DNA of 64,000 bases, from positions 1 to 64,000 of the forward strand of contig NZ_MUXF01000010.1 of assembly GCF_003063295.1 (NCBI RefSeq), written 5' to 3'. The DNA comes from Arcobacter lacus. Its GTDB lineage: Bacteria > Campylobacterota > Campylobacteria > Campylobacterales > Arcobacteraceae. Shown here one piece after another: positions 43,841-52,695 of this stretch; the first letter of the stretch is position 1, and every line of letters starts with the position of its first letter. The notes beneath the pieces were generated by a model. The model made no database searches. It saw only the letters and a list, made by a program, of their open reading frames with translations, and was not told the DNA's origin. The translations under genes were made by a program, and so were the position numbers.

Positions 43841-44872
43841 ATGAACACACAAAGTGAAGCATTTCTAAAAGATAATTTATCGTCATCAGATATAATTATT
43901 TATGAAGCCATTGACGGAAAAACAAAAATAGAAACAAGAGTTTCAAATGAAAATATTTGGTTAAGCCAAGCACAGATTTGTAAACTTTATGGAAAAGCAA
44001 AATCGACTATTAGTGAACATATAAAAGCTATTTTTGAAGATGAAGAATTGGATAAAAATTCAACTGTTCGGAATTTCCGAACAGTTCAGATTGAAGGAGA
44101 CAGGGAGGTTACAAGAGATATAGAACACTATAACCTTGATATGATAATAGCTCTTGGTTTTAAAGTTCGTTCAAATATTGGTACAAAATTTAGAGTTTGG
44201 GCAAACTCTAAACTAAAAGAGTATATAGAAAAAGGTTTCGTTCTTGATGATGATAGATTTAAAAGTGGTACACAAATGCAATATTTTGATGAACTACAAA
44301 AAAGACTTAGAGATATTAGAATCTCTGAAAGATTTTTTTATCAGAAAATAAAAGATATTTATATGACAAGTGTAGATTATGATCCAAAAGATGAAAAGAC
44401 AGTGGAGTTTTTTAAAATAGTTCAAAATAAACTTCTTTGGGCGGTTTCAAATCAAACAGCAGCTGAACTTATTTTCAATAGAATTGATATTTCAAAGCAC
44501 CTTTTAGGAATGAGTTCTTTTGATAAAGATAGTAAATATATCACAAAAAAAGATGTAAGTATTGCAAAAAATTATCTTTGTGAAGATGAGATAAAACTTT
44601 TAGGTCTTTTAGTAGAACAATATTTAGCATTTGCTGAAACTATGGCTAGTCAAAGAATTCCTATGCATATGAAAGATTGGATAGCTAGACTTGATATAAT
44701 ACTATCTTTAAATGGAAGAGAGCTTTTACAAAATGCAGGTAAAATAAGTCATGAAATAGCAAAGCAAAAGAGTGAAATAGAGTATCTAAAATATAAGGAA
44801 AATAAAAAGGAATTAGAAAGAATTGAAAGCTTTAAGGAATTAGAAGCTGATATAAAGAATTTAGGAAAATAA
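43841..44872 (+). CDS. RhuM-family protein
   Basis: Protein of 343 aa. N-terminal domain has the RhuM pattern: VSNENIWLSQAQICKLYGKA with KSTISEHIKAIFEDEEL, STVRNFRTVQIEGDREVTRD and YNLDMIIALGFKVRSNIGTKF RVWA. The helix-turn-helix-like start suggests DNA binding. RhuM was named from a Salmonella pathogenicity island, and such genes are often found between hsd genes; their function is unknown. The coding sequence contains a perfect palindrome (44062-44086). It ends two bases before hsdR. Confidence 0.85.
   Translation: MNTQSEAFLKDNLSSSDIIIYEAIDGKTKIETRVSNENIWLSQAQICKLYGKAKSTISEHIKAIFEDEELDKNSTVRNFRTVQIEGDREVTRDIEHYNLDMIIALGFKVRSNIGTKFRVWANSKLKEYIEKGFVLDDDRFKSGTQMQYFDELQKRLRDIRISERFFYQKIKDIYMTSVDYDPKDEKTVEFFKIVQNKLLWAVSNQTAAELIFNRIDISKHLLGMSSFDKDSKYITKKDVSIAKNYLCEDEIKLLGLLVEQYLAFAETMASQRIPMHMKDWIARLDIILSLNGRELLQNAGKISHEIAKQKSEIEYLKYKENKKELERIESFKELEADIKNLGK
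44062..44086. repeat. 25-nt perfect palindrome inside the RhuM-like gene
   Basis: AACTGTTCGGAA (44062-44073), one central T (44074), TTCCGAACAGTT (44075-44086): 12-bp arms, perfect. It encodes the STVRNFRTV stretch and is GC-richer than its surroundings. It could form a hairpin or cruciform, or be bound by a dimeric protein. Confidence 0.9.
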
Positions 44873-44874
44873 AT

Positions 44875-47733
44875 ATGAGCAAGCAAAGTGAGGCATTATT
44901 AGAAGAGAGTTTAATCAAACAATTAGAGAGTTTGGATTATAAAAAAGTTTATATAAAAGATGAAAAAGAGCTTTTAGAAAATCTAAAAAAACAACTTGAA
45001 ATTCACAATAAAACAACTTTAAGTCAAACAGAATTTCAAAGAGTTTTGAATCATCTAAATAAAGGTGATATTTTTGAAAAGGCTACTATTTTAAGAGATA
45101 AATATGCACTTTTAAAAGATGGCAATAAAACAACTATCTATATAGAGTTTTTAGATAGCATAAACTGGTGTCAAAACATCTTTCAAGTTACTTCTCAAGT
45201 AACAATAGAAGGAAAATATAAAAATAGATATGATGTAACACTTCTAATAAACGGTTTACCACTTGTACAAATAGAGTTAAAAAGAAGAGGATTAGAGCTA
45301 AAAGAAGCTTTTAATCAAATAAACAGATACCAAAGACACTCATATAGTTTTAATAGTGCTTTATTCTCATATATTCAAATTTTTGTAATTTCAAATGGAG
45401 TAAATACAAAATACTACTCAAACAACAAAAAACAGTCATTTAAACAAACATTTTTTTGGGCAGATGAAGACAACAAAAATATCACAGATTTAAGTGCTTT
45501 TACAAAAGTTTTTTTAGAAAAGTGTCATATATCTAAAATGATATGTAGATATATAGTTTTAGCACAAGCTAAAAAAATACTTATGGTTTTAAGACCATAT
45601 CAATTTTGGGCAGTTGAAGCTATCATAAATAGAGTAAAAAATACAAATAAAAATGGCTATATTTGGCATACAACAGGAAGTGGAAAAACTCTAACATCAT
45701 TTAAAGCTTCTCAAATTCTTACAAATCTTAGTGAAGTTGAAAAAGTAGTATTTGTAGTAGATAGAAAAGATTTGGATTCTCAAACTACAAAAGAGTTCAA
45801 TAGCTTTAGTTCAGGAAGTGTAGATGGTACGGATAATACAAAAATTCTCGTAAATCAATTTTTAGATAAGTACAAAGATAAAAAAGGTGAGTTGAGAAAT
45901 AGTAAACTTATAATCACAACTATCCAAAAACTAAATAGTGCTATTTCTAAAAAAAGATATTTAGATGAGATGATGATAATCAAAGATAAAAAGATAGTAT
46001 TTATTTTTGATGAGTGCCATAGAAGTCAATTTGGAGAAACTCACAAAAATATTGTTAAATTTTTTACAAATGCACAACTTATAGGTTTTACAGGAACACC
46101 AATATTTGAAGAAAATGCATTAGGAAATAAATTTGGTAAAAAAACAACAGCAGAACTTTTTGGAGAAAAACTTCATAAATACATAATAACAAATGCAATA
46201 AAAGATGAAAATGTTTTAAAATTTTGTGTTGAATATGTAGGAAGATATAAGAAAAAAGATAGTGCAAATGAGATAGATATTGAAGTTGAAGGTATAGATA
46301 CAAAAGAACTTTTAGAAAGTGATAGAAGAATTGAAAAAATAGTTGATTATATTTTGGCAAATCACGATAGAAAAACTCATTCAAAAGAGTTTAATTCTAT
46401 GATGTGTGTTAGTAGCGTTGAGGTTTTATGTAAGTATTATGAAGCTTTTAAAGCAAAAAGCCATAATCTTAAAATTGCAACCATTTTTTCATATAGTACA
46501 AATGAAGATGACAAAGATGCAAATGGAGTTTATAGTGTAGATGAGAGTGATTTTACAGTAATTGAATCAAATATAAACCAACACTCAAGAGATAAGTTAG
46601 AAGAATATATAAGTGATTATAATAAGCTTTTTGATACAAACTATACAACAAAAGATACAAAAAGTTTTTATAACTATTATGATGATATTTCAAGAAGAAC
46701 AAAGAAAAAAGAGATAGATATTTTACTTGTTGTAAATATGTTCTTAACTGGATTTGATGCTCCTACATTAAATACTTTATATGTAGATAAAAATCTGAAA
46801 TATCATGGATTAATCCAAGCTTTTAGTAGAACAAATAGGATTTTAAATGAAAAAAAATCACAAGGAAATATAATTTGTTTTAGAAACTTGAAAAATAATA
46901 CAGATGAAGCAATAGCTCTCTTTTCAAATCAAGATAATGAAGATAAAGTTTTAATGGAACCATATGAATATTATATGGAAAAATGTAATGAAATATTTAT
47001 GAAACTTTTACAAATAGCTCCAAGTGTGAGTAGTATAGATAAGATTATAGATGAAAATATCCAGCTTGAATTTATAAAAACTTTTAGAGAACTAATAAGA
47101 GTTAAAAATATTTTAGAAGGATTTGCTGATTTTAAATGGTTTGATTTAACTATTAGTGAACAACAATTTGAAGATTATAAATCAAAATATCTTGATTTAT
47201 ATGACAAAATCAGAAGTGAAAAAAATGCAAAAGATGGAAAAGTATCTATTTTGAAAGATGTAGATTTTGAATTAGAACTTATTCATAAAGATGAGATAAA
47301 TGTTTCGTATATTTTAAAATTACTAGCTAAATATACTCAAACTAAAACTAAAGATAAAACAGTACAAAAAGAAAATATTAATAATCTAATAAATTCAAAT
47401 CCAAAATTAAGAAGTAAAAAAGAACTAATTGAAGAGTTTATAAATACTACTTTGGATGGAATTGAGATTGAAAATATAGAAGAAGAATTTTTTAAATTTA
47501 TAGATAGTAAAAAAGATATTGCTTTTAATGAGTTATGTTTAGAAGAGAAACTTGATATAGATAAAACAAAAGAATTAGTTGAAAACTATCTTTATGATGG
47601 AAGAAAACCTATGAGTGATGATATTGTGAATATCCTTGAAACAAAACCAAAGTTATTAGAAAGAAAAATAGTAATACCTAAAGTTTTAAATAAAATAGTA
47701 GAGTTTGTAGAAAAATTTTATAATTTTGTTTAA
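44875..47733 (+). CDS. hsdR: Type I restriction-modification endonuclease/translocase subunit
   Basis: Protein of 952 aa: N-terminal nuclease region with QIELKRRG as the PD-(D/E)xK Lys segment near residue 140, SF2 ATPase motor with Walker A IWHTTGSGKT near residue 263 and the DEAD-type box IFDECHRS near residue 378, later FTGTPIF, FSRTNRIL, and a C-terminal helical region that docks on HsdM. Apparently intact, full length for the family. It cleaves DNA lacking the HsdMS methylation mark after translocation. Confidence 0.94.
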   Translation: MSKQSEALLEESLIKQLESLDYKKVYIKDEKELLENLKKQLEIHNKTTLSQTEFQRVLNHLNKGDIFEKATILRDKYALLKDGNKTTIYIEFLDSINWCQNIFQVTSQVTIEGKYKNRYDVTLLINGLPLVQIELKRRGLELKEAFNQINRYQRHSYSFNSALFSYIQIFVISNGVNTKYYSNNKKQSFKQTFFWADEDNKNITDLSAFTKVFLEKCHISKMICRYIVLAQAKKILMVLRPYQFWAVEAIINRVKNTNKNGYIWHTTGSGKTLTSFKASQILTNLSEVEKVVFVVDRKDLDSQTTKEFNSFSSGSVDGTDNTKILVNQFLDKYKDKKGELRNSKLIITTIQKLNSAISKKRYLDEMMIIKDKKIVFIFDECHRSQFGETHKNIVKFFTNAQLIGFTGTPIFEENALGNKFGKKTTAELFGEKLHKYIITNAIKDENVLKFCVEYVGRYKKKDSANEIDIEVEGIDTKELLESDRRIEKIVDYILANHDRKTHSKEFNSMMCVSSVEVLCKYYEAFKAKSHNLKIATIFSYSTNEDDKDANGVYSVDESDFTVIESNINQHSRDKLEEYISDYNKLFDTNYTTKDTKSFYNYYDDISRRTKKKEIDILLVVNMFLTGFDAPTLNTLYVDKNLKYHGLIQAFSRTNRILNEKKSQGNIICFRNLKNNTDEAIALFSNQDNEDKVLMEPYEYYMEKCNEIFMKLLQIAPSVSSIDKIIDENIQLEFIKTFRELIRVKNILEGFADFKWFDLTISEQQFEDYKSKYLDLYDKIRSEKNAKDGKVSILKDVDFELELIHKDEINVSYILKLLAKYTQTKTKDKTVQKENINNLINSNPKLRSKKELIEEFINTTLDGIEIENIEEEFFKFIDSKKDIAFNELCLEEKLDIDKTKELVENYLYDGRKPMSDDIVNILETKPKLLERKIVIPKVLNKIVEFVEKFYNFV

Positions 47734-47792
47734 TTACAGTTTGTTACTTTCAAGTTATGTTTGTATGATATAGTCTTTTTAAGATAAATAGT

Positions 47793-47799
47793 AGGAGGA
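47793..47799 (+). promoter_or_regulatory. tsdA: Strong ribosome binding site of tsdA
   Basis: AGGAGGA at 47793-47799, eight bases before the tsdA ATG, is one of the closest matches to the anti-SD in the window and predicts high translation. A TATGAT at 47764-47769 may be the -10 box. Confidence 0.6.
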
Positions 47800-47807
47800 A
47801 ATTATTT

Positions 47808-48800
47808 ATGAAAAAGATTGTAACTGTTGCATTATTTGGTGCATTAGCTGTAAGTTCATTATTTGCAGATGAGGTTGTTAAATTTGATAAAAATCTTATC
47901 AAAGAAAGAAACGATATTGGATACAAATACGAAGGACCAAAAATAGAGTGGAAAGTTCCAGATGAAAGTACTATTCCAAATAATCAATTTGGTGATTTAA
48001 TCAAATATGGAAAAGAGTTAGTAGTTCATACTTACAAGTATATAGGACCTGAAGTTGAAAATAAAAAAATGAGATACGCAGGAAATAACCTTGCATGTCA
48101 AAGCTGTCACTTAGATGCAGGAACAAAAACATATTCAGCTGGATTTGTTGGAGTATTTGCGTCTTTTCCACAATATAGACCAAGAGAAAATACTATTGGA
48201 ACTTTAGCAGAGAGAATAAATGGTTGTATGCAAAGAAGTATGAATGGAAAACCACTTCCACTTGATAGTAAAGAGATGAAAGCTATGGAAGCTTATATGT
48301 ATTGGTTAAGCCAAGGTGTTCCTATTGGTGCTAAAGTTGAAGGTCAAAGTTTAGCTCCTGTTGATAGAAAAATGACACAAACTCAAGCGGCTGATCCTAT
48401 TAAAGGAAAAGTTGTGTATGATATGCAATGTGCAGCTTGTCATGGTGTAAATGGTGAAGGTATCAAAAATGAAGGTAAAGCTAATGGATATATGTATCCA
48501 CCACTTTGGGGAAAAGATAGCTATAACAAAGGTGCAGGAATGTTCAGAGTTCTAAAAGCAGCAGATTTTATTAAAGCAAATATGCCTTTAGGTGCTACAC
48601 ATGAAAATCCTCTTTTAACAGATGAAGAAGCATATAATGTTGCAGCTTATATAAATCTAGAAGAACATGATAGACCAGAAAAAGCGAATAGAAATAAAGA
48701 CTTCCCAGATGAGGTTGTAAAAGCTCCTGATGTTTATAGACAAGGACAAGATCCAATTGAAGGCAAATTTGGACCATATGGAAAACTTATTAAAAAATAA
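47808..48800 (+). CDS. tsdA: Dihaem cytochrome c, TsdA-type thiosulfate dehydrogenase
   Basis: Protein of 330 aa with a signal peptide (KKIVTVALFGALAVSSLFA, cleavage near residue 20) and two haem c motifs: C97-Q-S-C-H101 in LACQSCHLDAGT and C208-A-A-C-H212 in QCAACHGVNGEG. Cys140 in RINGCMQRSMNG matches the cysteine that is the unusual axial ligand of haem 1 in TsdA, and a Met in NMPLGATHENP can ligate haem 2. TsdA couples two thiosulfate into tetrathionate or the reverse in the periplasm. It is followed by a Cache protein and a two-component system, which suggests a regulated sulfur metabolism unit. Confidence 0.85.
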   Translation: MKKIVTVALFGALAVSSLFADEVVKFDKNLIKERNDIGYKYEGPKIEWKVPDESTIPNNQFGDLIKYGKELVVHTYKYIGPEVENKKMRYAGNNLACQSCHLDAGTKTYSAGFVGVFASFPQYRPRENTIGTLAERINGCMQRSMNGKPLPLDSKEMKAMEAYMYWLSQGVPIGAKVEGQSLAPVDRKMTQTQAADPIKGKVVYDMQCAACHGVNGEGIKNEGKANGYMYPPLWGKDSYNKGAGMFRVLKAADFIKANMPLGATHENPLLTDEEAYNVAAYINLEEHDRPEKANRNKDFPDEVVKAPDVYRQGQDPIEGKFGPYGKLIKK

Positions 48801-48828
48801 AAAAGAGTATCTAAAAGGATACTCTTTT
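48801..48828 (+). promoter_or_regulatory. Hairpin after tsdA enclosing the downstream ribosome binding site
   Basis: AAAAGAGTATC (48801-48811) and GATACTCTTTT (48818-48828) form a perfect 11-bp stem with a 6-nt loop TAAAAG. The SD AAGGA (48815-48819) of the next gene lies in the loop and stem, and its TTG start (48827-48829) begins inside the right arm. Only four T close it, so termination may be partial. It could be a tsdA terminator or a translational attenuator. Confidence 0.75.
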
Positions 48829-49762
48829 GAATAAAACATATAAAAACTTCATTTTTCTTTTTGTTGTAGTTATATCTACACTTCTTTATTTTTTAAACAA
48901 ATATAATAATATTATAGAACAAAATGAAATAGATATTTTCGTTTCAAACCAAGTTGAACTTGTACAACAAGAACTTACAAATCAAAAAAATCAAGCTTTA
49001 TCATTAGCAATTTTATTTTCAAAAAATCAAAATATAATAGATAATTTAGAACAAGATAAACCAAAAGAGTTAAAAAAAGAGATTTTAAAACTATTAGAAA
49101 TTATAAAAACATATAGCAATCAAAATAATCTACAAGTACAAATACACACAAAAGATTTAAAAGTATTTGTACGAAGTTGGGAAGATAAAGATAGTGGATT
49201 GAGTTTAGAGAGTTTTAGAAAAGGATTAGTAAAAGTAAAAGAGACAAAAGAACCGTATGTTTCAAATGAATTGGGTAAAAGATTTAACATAAAAGCTATT
49301 GCTCCTATATTTAATAAAAGTGGTGAATATATAGGAACTATTGAAGTTATTATGGATTATAGTGATTTAAAAAATAGACTAAAATATATGGGAATAGATA
49401 TTATAGCTTTACTTGAAAAAGAGTATTTACAAATAGCAAAATCACATCAAAATAGTGCATTTTTATATGATTATGTTGTAATAGAAGATGAATATGATAG
49501 AAGCTTTTTTGATTTTCTTTTATCAAATAAAGAGTATTTATCAAATAAAAAGTTCTATTATGAAAATAAAAATAAAATAATCACACAAATACCTTTAGGT
49601 GATGTAGATAAACAAAGTATTGGTTTGTTGATGATTCGATTTGATAAAGATAAACAAAAATTTAGTTATTTGCCAAGATATGAATATAAAGGTGATATAA
49701 ATATAAAATCAGATATAAAGAATAAAGAAGAGATAGAAAAAAAAGAGATAATTATAAGATGA
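48827..49762 (+). CDS. Single-span Cache-domain membrane sensor without output domain
   Basis: Protein of 311 aa with one N-terminal membrane helix (IFLFVVVISTLLYFL) and a long extracytoplasmic region resembling a Cache/dCache sensor (long helix EIDIFVSNQVELVQQELTN, then SGEYIGTIEVIMDYSDLKN). No second membrane helix and no kinase, HAMP or receptor domain follows, so it should act by contacting another protein. It precedes an OmpR-type regulator and kinase with an ATGA overlap. TTG start at 48827 is the only one before the membrane helix. The tail from residue ~290 is charged. Confidence 0.75.
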   Translation: MNKTYKNFIFLFVVVISTLLYFLNKYNNIIEQNEIDIFVSNQVELVQQELTNQKNQALSLAILFSKNQNIIDNLEQDKPKELKKEILKLLEIIKTYSNQNNLQVQIHTKDLKVFVRSWEDKDSGLSLESFRKGLVKVKETKEPYVSNELGKRFNIKAIAPIFNKSGEYIGTIEVIMDYSDLKNRLKYMGIDIIALLEKEYLQIAKSHQNSAFLYDYVVIEDEYDRSFFDFLLSNKEYLSNKKFYYENKNKIITQIPLGDVDKQSIGLLMIRFDKDKQKFSYLPRYEYKGDINIKSDIKNKEEIEKKEIIIR

Positions 49763-50418
49763 TAAAAATTTTGTTATTAGAAGATGATTATTTATATAAA
49801 GTATCAATAAAAGAGTTTTTAGAAGAGTTAGACTTTTATGTTGATGATTTTGAAAATGGTGATGATGCTTTAAATGCTATTTTTGAAAACTATTATGATT
49901 TACTTCTTTTAGATATTAGAGTTCCTGGAATGGATGGTTTTTCTTTGGTTGAATATGTAAGAAAAGAGAAAATCGATGTTCCTATTATTATTTTGACTTC
50001 TTTAACAGATATTAAAGATTTAAGTCATGGTTATGAACTTGGATGTAATGACTATATTAGAAAACCTTTTGATATGATAGAGTTAAAATTTAGAATAGAA
50101 CAGTTGATAAAAAACTGTTTCAAAACAAATGATGATTTGATAATTTTGCCATTTGATTTTAAATTTGATATGAAAAAATTTATTTTATATTCAAATGATC
50201 AAATAGTTGATTTAACTTTAAAAGAGAGCCAGCTTGTGAGTTTACTTATTCAAAATAGAGGTTTTTTTGTATCAATTGAAACTTTGCATGAAGTAGTTTG
50301 GGAAAGTAAAGATATCTCATATTCTGATATTAGAATGTGTATAAAAAGAGTTAGAGAAAAAACTCATAAAGATTTTATAAAAACAAAAAGATTTGTAGGA
50401 TATAAGATTGATAAATAA
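49759..50418 (+). CDS. OmpR-family response regulator
   Basis: Protein of 219 aa: receiver domain with Asp52 in LLLLDIRVPGMDG as phosphoacceptor and conserved Lys in DYIRKPFD, followed by a winged-helix OmpR/PhoB domain (YSDIRMCIKRVREKT near the C-terminus). Its ATG overlaps the stop of the Cache gene and its end overlaps the histidine kinase start. Target genes are unknown; tsdA is the obvious candidate. Confidence 0.93.
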   Translation: MIKILLLEDDYLYKVSIKEFLEELDFYVDDFENGDDALNAIFENYYDLLLLDIRVPGMDGFSLVEYVRKEKIDVPIIILTSLTDIKDLSHGYELGCNDYIRKPFDMIELKFRIEQLIKNCFKTNDDLIILPFDFKFDMKKFILYSNDQIVDLTLKESQLVSLLIQNRGFFVSIETLHEVVWESKDISYSDIRMCIKRVREKTHKDFIKTKRFVGYKIDK

Positions 50419-51553
50419 CAAATATGAGATAAAGTATATAATAATACAGCTATTTTTGACTCTATTTATCGCTTTTATTCCTATATATTTCTATCTTGAT
50501 GCCTCTTTTGAAAATCAAACAATTAAAGATAAAATAGATTTGAAAAACTATGCAAATTTAGTTGTGACAAAAATTGAAAATTTTAAAAAAGAGAATAATG
50601 AACTATTTTTTTATCCTCGTTCAAATATTTTTACATCAGCAATAATTGGTGAAAAAAATGAAGTGATTTTCTCTTTATTAAAAAATGAAATTCATTTTGA
50701 AAGTGAGTTTTTCAAAACAAAAGATGAGTTTTGTTATAAAGAGTATTTGAATGAAAATATTTTAAAAGCAAAAAACTTGATAGTTTGTAAAGATATAGAT
50801 AACTCTCAAGTTATTTATAATGCGATAATTTTGCTTCTAACTATTAGTTTTTTTCTATTTTTATCATCATTTTTTATTATAAAACAAAGTATTGAACCAT
50901 ATAGAAGACTAAATCAATATTTAGATGATTTTTTAAAAGATGCAATGCATGAACTAAAAACTCCAATAGGTGTTGCAAGAATAAATACAGATATGCTTCA
51001 AATGAGACTTAAAAATGATAAAAATATTTTAAGAATAAAATCAGCACTAAAAAATATGACAGTTATTTATGAAGATTTAGAATATTATATGCAACAAAAT
51101 GCTGTAAAAGATGAAAAAAGAGCTATAAATCTATCAATATTTTTAGAAAAACGAGTTGAATTTTTCAATGACTTAGCTACTTCAAAAAATATTAGTTTTA
51201 CTAAATTTATAGAAAAAAATATCAAAATAAATTTCAATGAAATAGAACTTTATAGAATAATAGATAACAACCTTTCAAATGCTATAAAATACTCAAAAGA
51301 AAACTCTAATATAACTGTAATTTTAGAAACAGTGAATGAAGATTTGAAGTTAACATTTAAAGATGAAGGTGTTGGTATAAAAGATACTTCTAGTATTTTT
51401 AAAAGATATTATAGAGGTGATAAAATAACTGGTGGTTTTGGAATAGGGCTTAGTATTGTAAAAAATATTTGTGACAAAAATGATATAAAAATAGAAGTTA
51501 TTTCAAAAGTAGAAGAGGGAACTACTTTTGTTTATAGTTTTTTGAAAAATTAA
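50408..51553 (+). CDS. Sensor histidine kinase
   Basis: Membrane kinase of 381 aa. Helix one at about residues 8-27, a short periplasmic region of ~100 residues, helix two near 138-158, then the HisKA domain with His181 in DAMHELKTPIGVAR and an ATPase domain (DNNLSNAIKYS N-box, FKDEGVGIKD G1, GGFGIGLSIVKN G2). TTG start at 50408, seven bases after AGGA (50397-50400), overlapping the regulator's end by 11 bases. With the adjacent regulator it makes a two-component pair in the tsdA cassette. Confidence 0.92.
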   Translation: MINNKYEIKYIIIQLFLTLFIAFIPIYFYLDASFENQTIKDKIDLKNYANLVVTKIENFKKENNELFFYPRSNIFTSAIIGEKNEVIFSLLKNEIHFESEFFKTKDEFCYKEYLNENILKAKNLIVCKDIDNSQVIYNAIILLLTISFFLFLSSFFIIKQSIEPYRRLNQYLDDFLKDAMHELKTPIGVARINTDMLQMRLKNDKNILRIKSALKNMTVIYEDLEYYMQQNAVKDEKRAINLSIFLEKRVEFFNDLATSKNISFTKFIEKNIKINFNEIELYRIIDNNLSNAIKYSKENSNITVILETVNEDLKLTFKDEGVGIKDTSSIFKRYYRGDKITGGFGIGLSIVKNICDKNDIKIEVISKVEEGTTFVYSFLKN

Positions 51554-51558
51554 TTTTT

Positions 51559-52674
51559 TTAAATCTCCATACCATTTTCAAGTAGTATTTTATTTCTTCC
51601 TGATTCTTTTGCTTTGTATAATAGTGTATCAGCTTTTTGTAATGCATTTTCATAAGTTGGATAGCTATTTCTTATCGCAACTCCTGCTGAAAAAGTGATT
51701 CTAATTTTTTTATCTTGATATAAAAAACTATTTTCAGTAACTATTGTTTTGATTCTTTTTAAAAATTGTAAAAGCTCTCTATTCAAATTGAAATGAATAA
51801 TAGCAATAAACTCTTCTCCTCCATAACGACCAACTAAATCATGTTCTCTTACCGTTTTATTTAAAATCTTTCCAAATGTAGATAATACCACATCACCACA
51901 TTCATGTCCATAAGTATCGTTTAAAATCTTGAAGTGATCTAAATCGAAAAATATCACAGCATATTGAGTATTTATTCTATTATATGAACTTTCTATTCTT
52001 TTAATCTCATCACTAAAAGCTCGTCTAGTTAAAACACCAGTTAAATGATCTGTCATATTTTCAGTTTTTGTTTTTGTAAGTTCATCTTCTAAGCTTTTAA
52101 CTTTTTCTTCTAAAGCTTGAATTTGACTTTTTCCTGATTCAAGTTTATTTGTAACGGAACTCATCTCTTTTTCTATCATTGAAGCTGCATTTACAAGTTC
52201 ATTTTGTAATTTTGATAAAGCATCAATTCCATCTTTAGCTACATTTATAGACTCTATTTTTTCTCTGATATTTAAAATGTTTTTTGTTCCAGATCCATTA
52301 CTTGAAATAGCTTCATTAAAATATTCTTCCATCATTAAAACAAGTTTTGAAATATCAGAAGTTTTTTGAACAACAACTAATTTGTCTTTTTCAAATCTTT
52401 TTAAAATCAGTTTTTCTATATGAATTTGAACAGCTTTATTGAATAAAAGGTTTGGATTTTTTTCAATTTCTACAAATAATTTTTCTATTTCATCATCTAC
52501 TTCAACACTAATAGAAGGAAGTAAGGCTTGTTTTAATATAGATGCTAAAACTTCAATATTTTGCGGATGGACTCTTTTTAGTAGAAGAATAATTAGTTTT
52601 TCTAAACTATCAATCTTTTTTTCTGCTACTTCTTTTATTTCTATTTCATTTAATTGACTCAAAAATCTCTTCAC
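51559..52674 (-). CDS. GGDEF diguanylate cyclase
   Basis: Protein of 371 aa with no membrane segment. The N-terminal ~190 residues are helical with a coiled coil (EMSSVTNKLESGKSQIQALE), followed by a GGDEF domain whose active site reads RYGGEEF. An RxxD inhibitory site (REHD) sits five residues before it, so product feedback is expected. It makes cyclic di-GMP from GTP. GTG start at 52674, about 8 bases after AGGA. The input signal is unknown. Confidence 0.93.
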   Translation of the reverse strand: MKRFLSQLNEIEIKEVAEKKIDSLEKLIILLLKRVHPQNIEVLASILKQALLPSISVEVDDEIEKLFVEIEKNPNLLFNKAVQIHIEKLILKRFEKDKLVVVQKTSDISKLVLMMEEYFNEAISSNGSGTKNILNIREKIESINVAKDGIDALSKLQNELVNAASMIEKEMSSVTNKLESGKSQIQALEEKVKSLEDELTKTKTENMTDHLTGVLTRRAFSDEIKRIESSYNRINTQYAVIFFDLDHFKILNDTYGHECGDVVLSTFGKILNKTVREHDLVGRYGGEEFIAIIHFNLNRELLQFLKRIKTIVTENSFLYQDKKIRITFSAGVAIRNSYPTYENALQKADTLLYKAKESGRNKILLENGMEI

Positions 52675-52695
52675 TATTTCATTCCTAAAAATATT

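Noticed and set aside
44335-46384. Minus-strand open frames inside hsd genes (for example 46088-46384)
   Set aside because: Low-complexity Leu/Phe/His-rich readings that mirror the strongly biased coding strand; no SD and no family resemblance.
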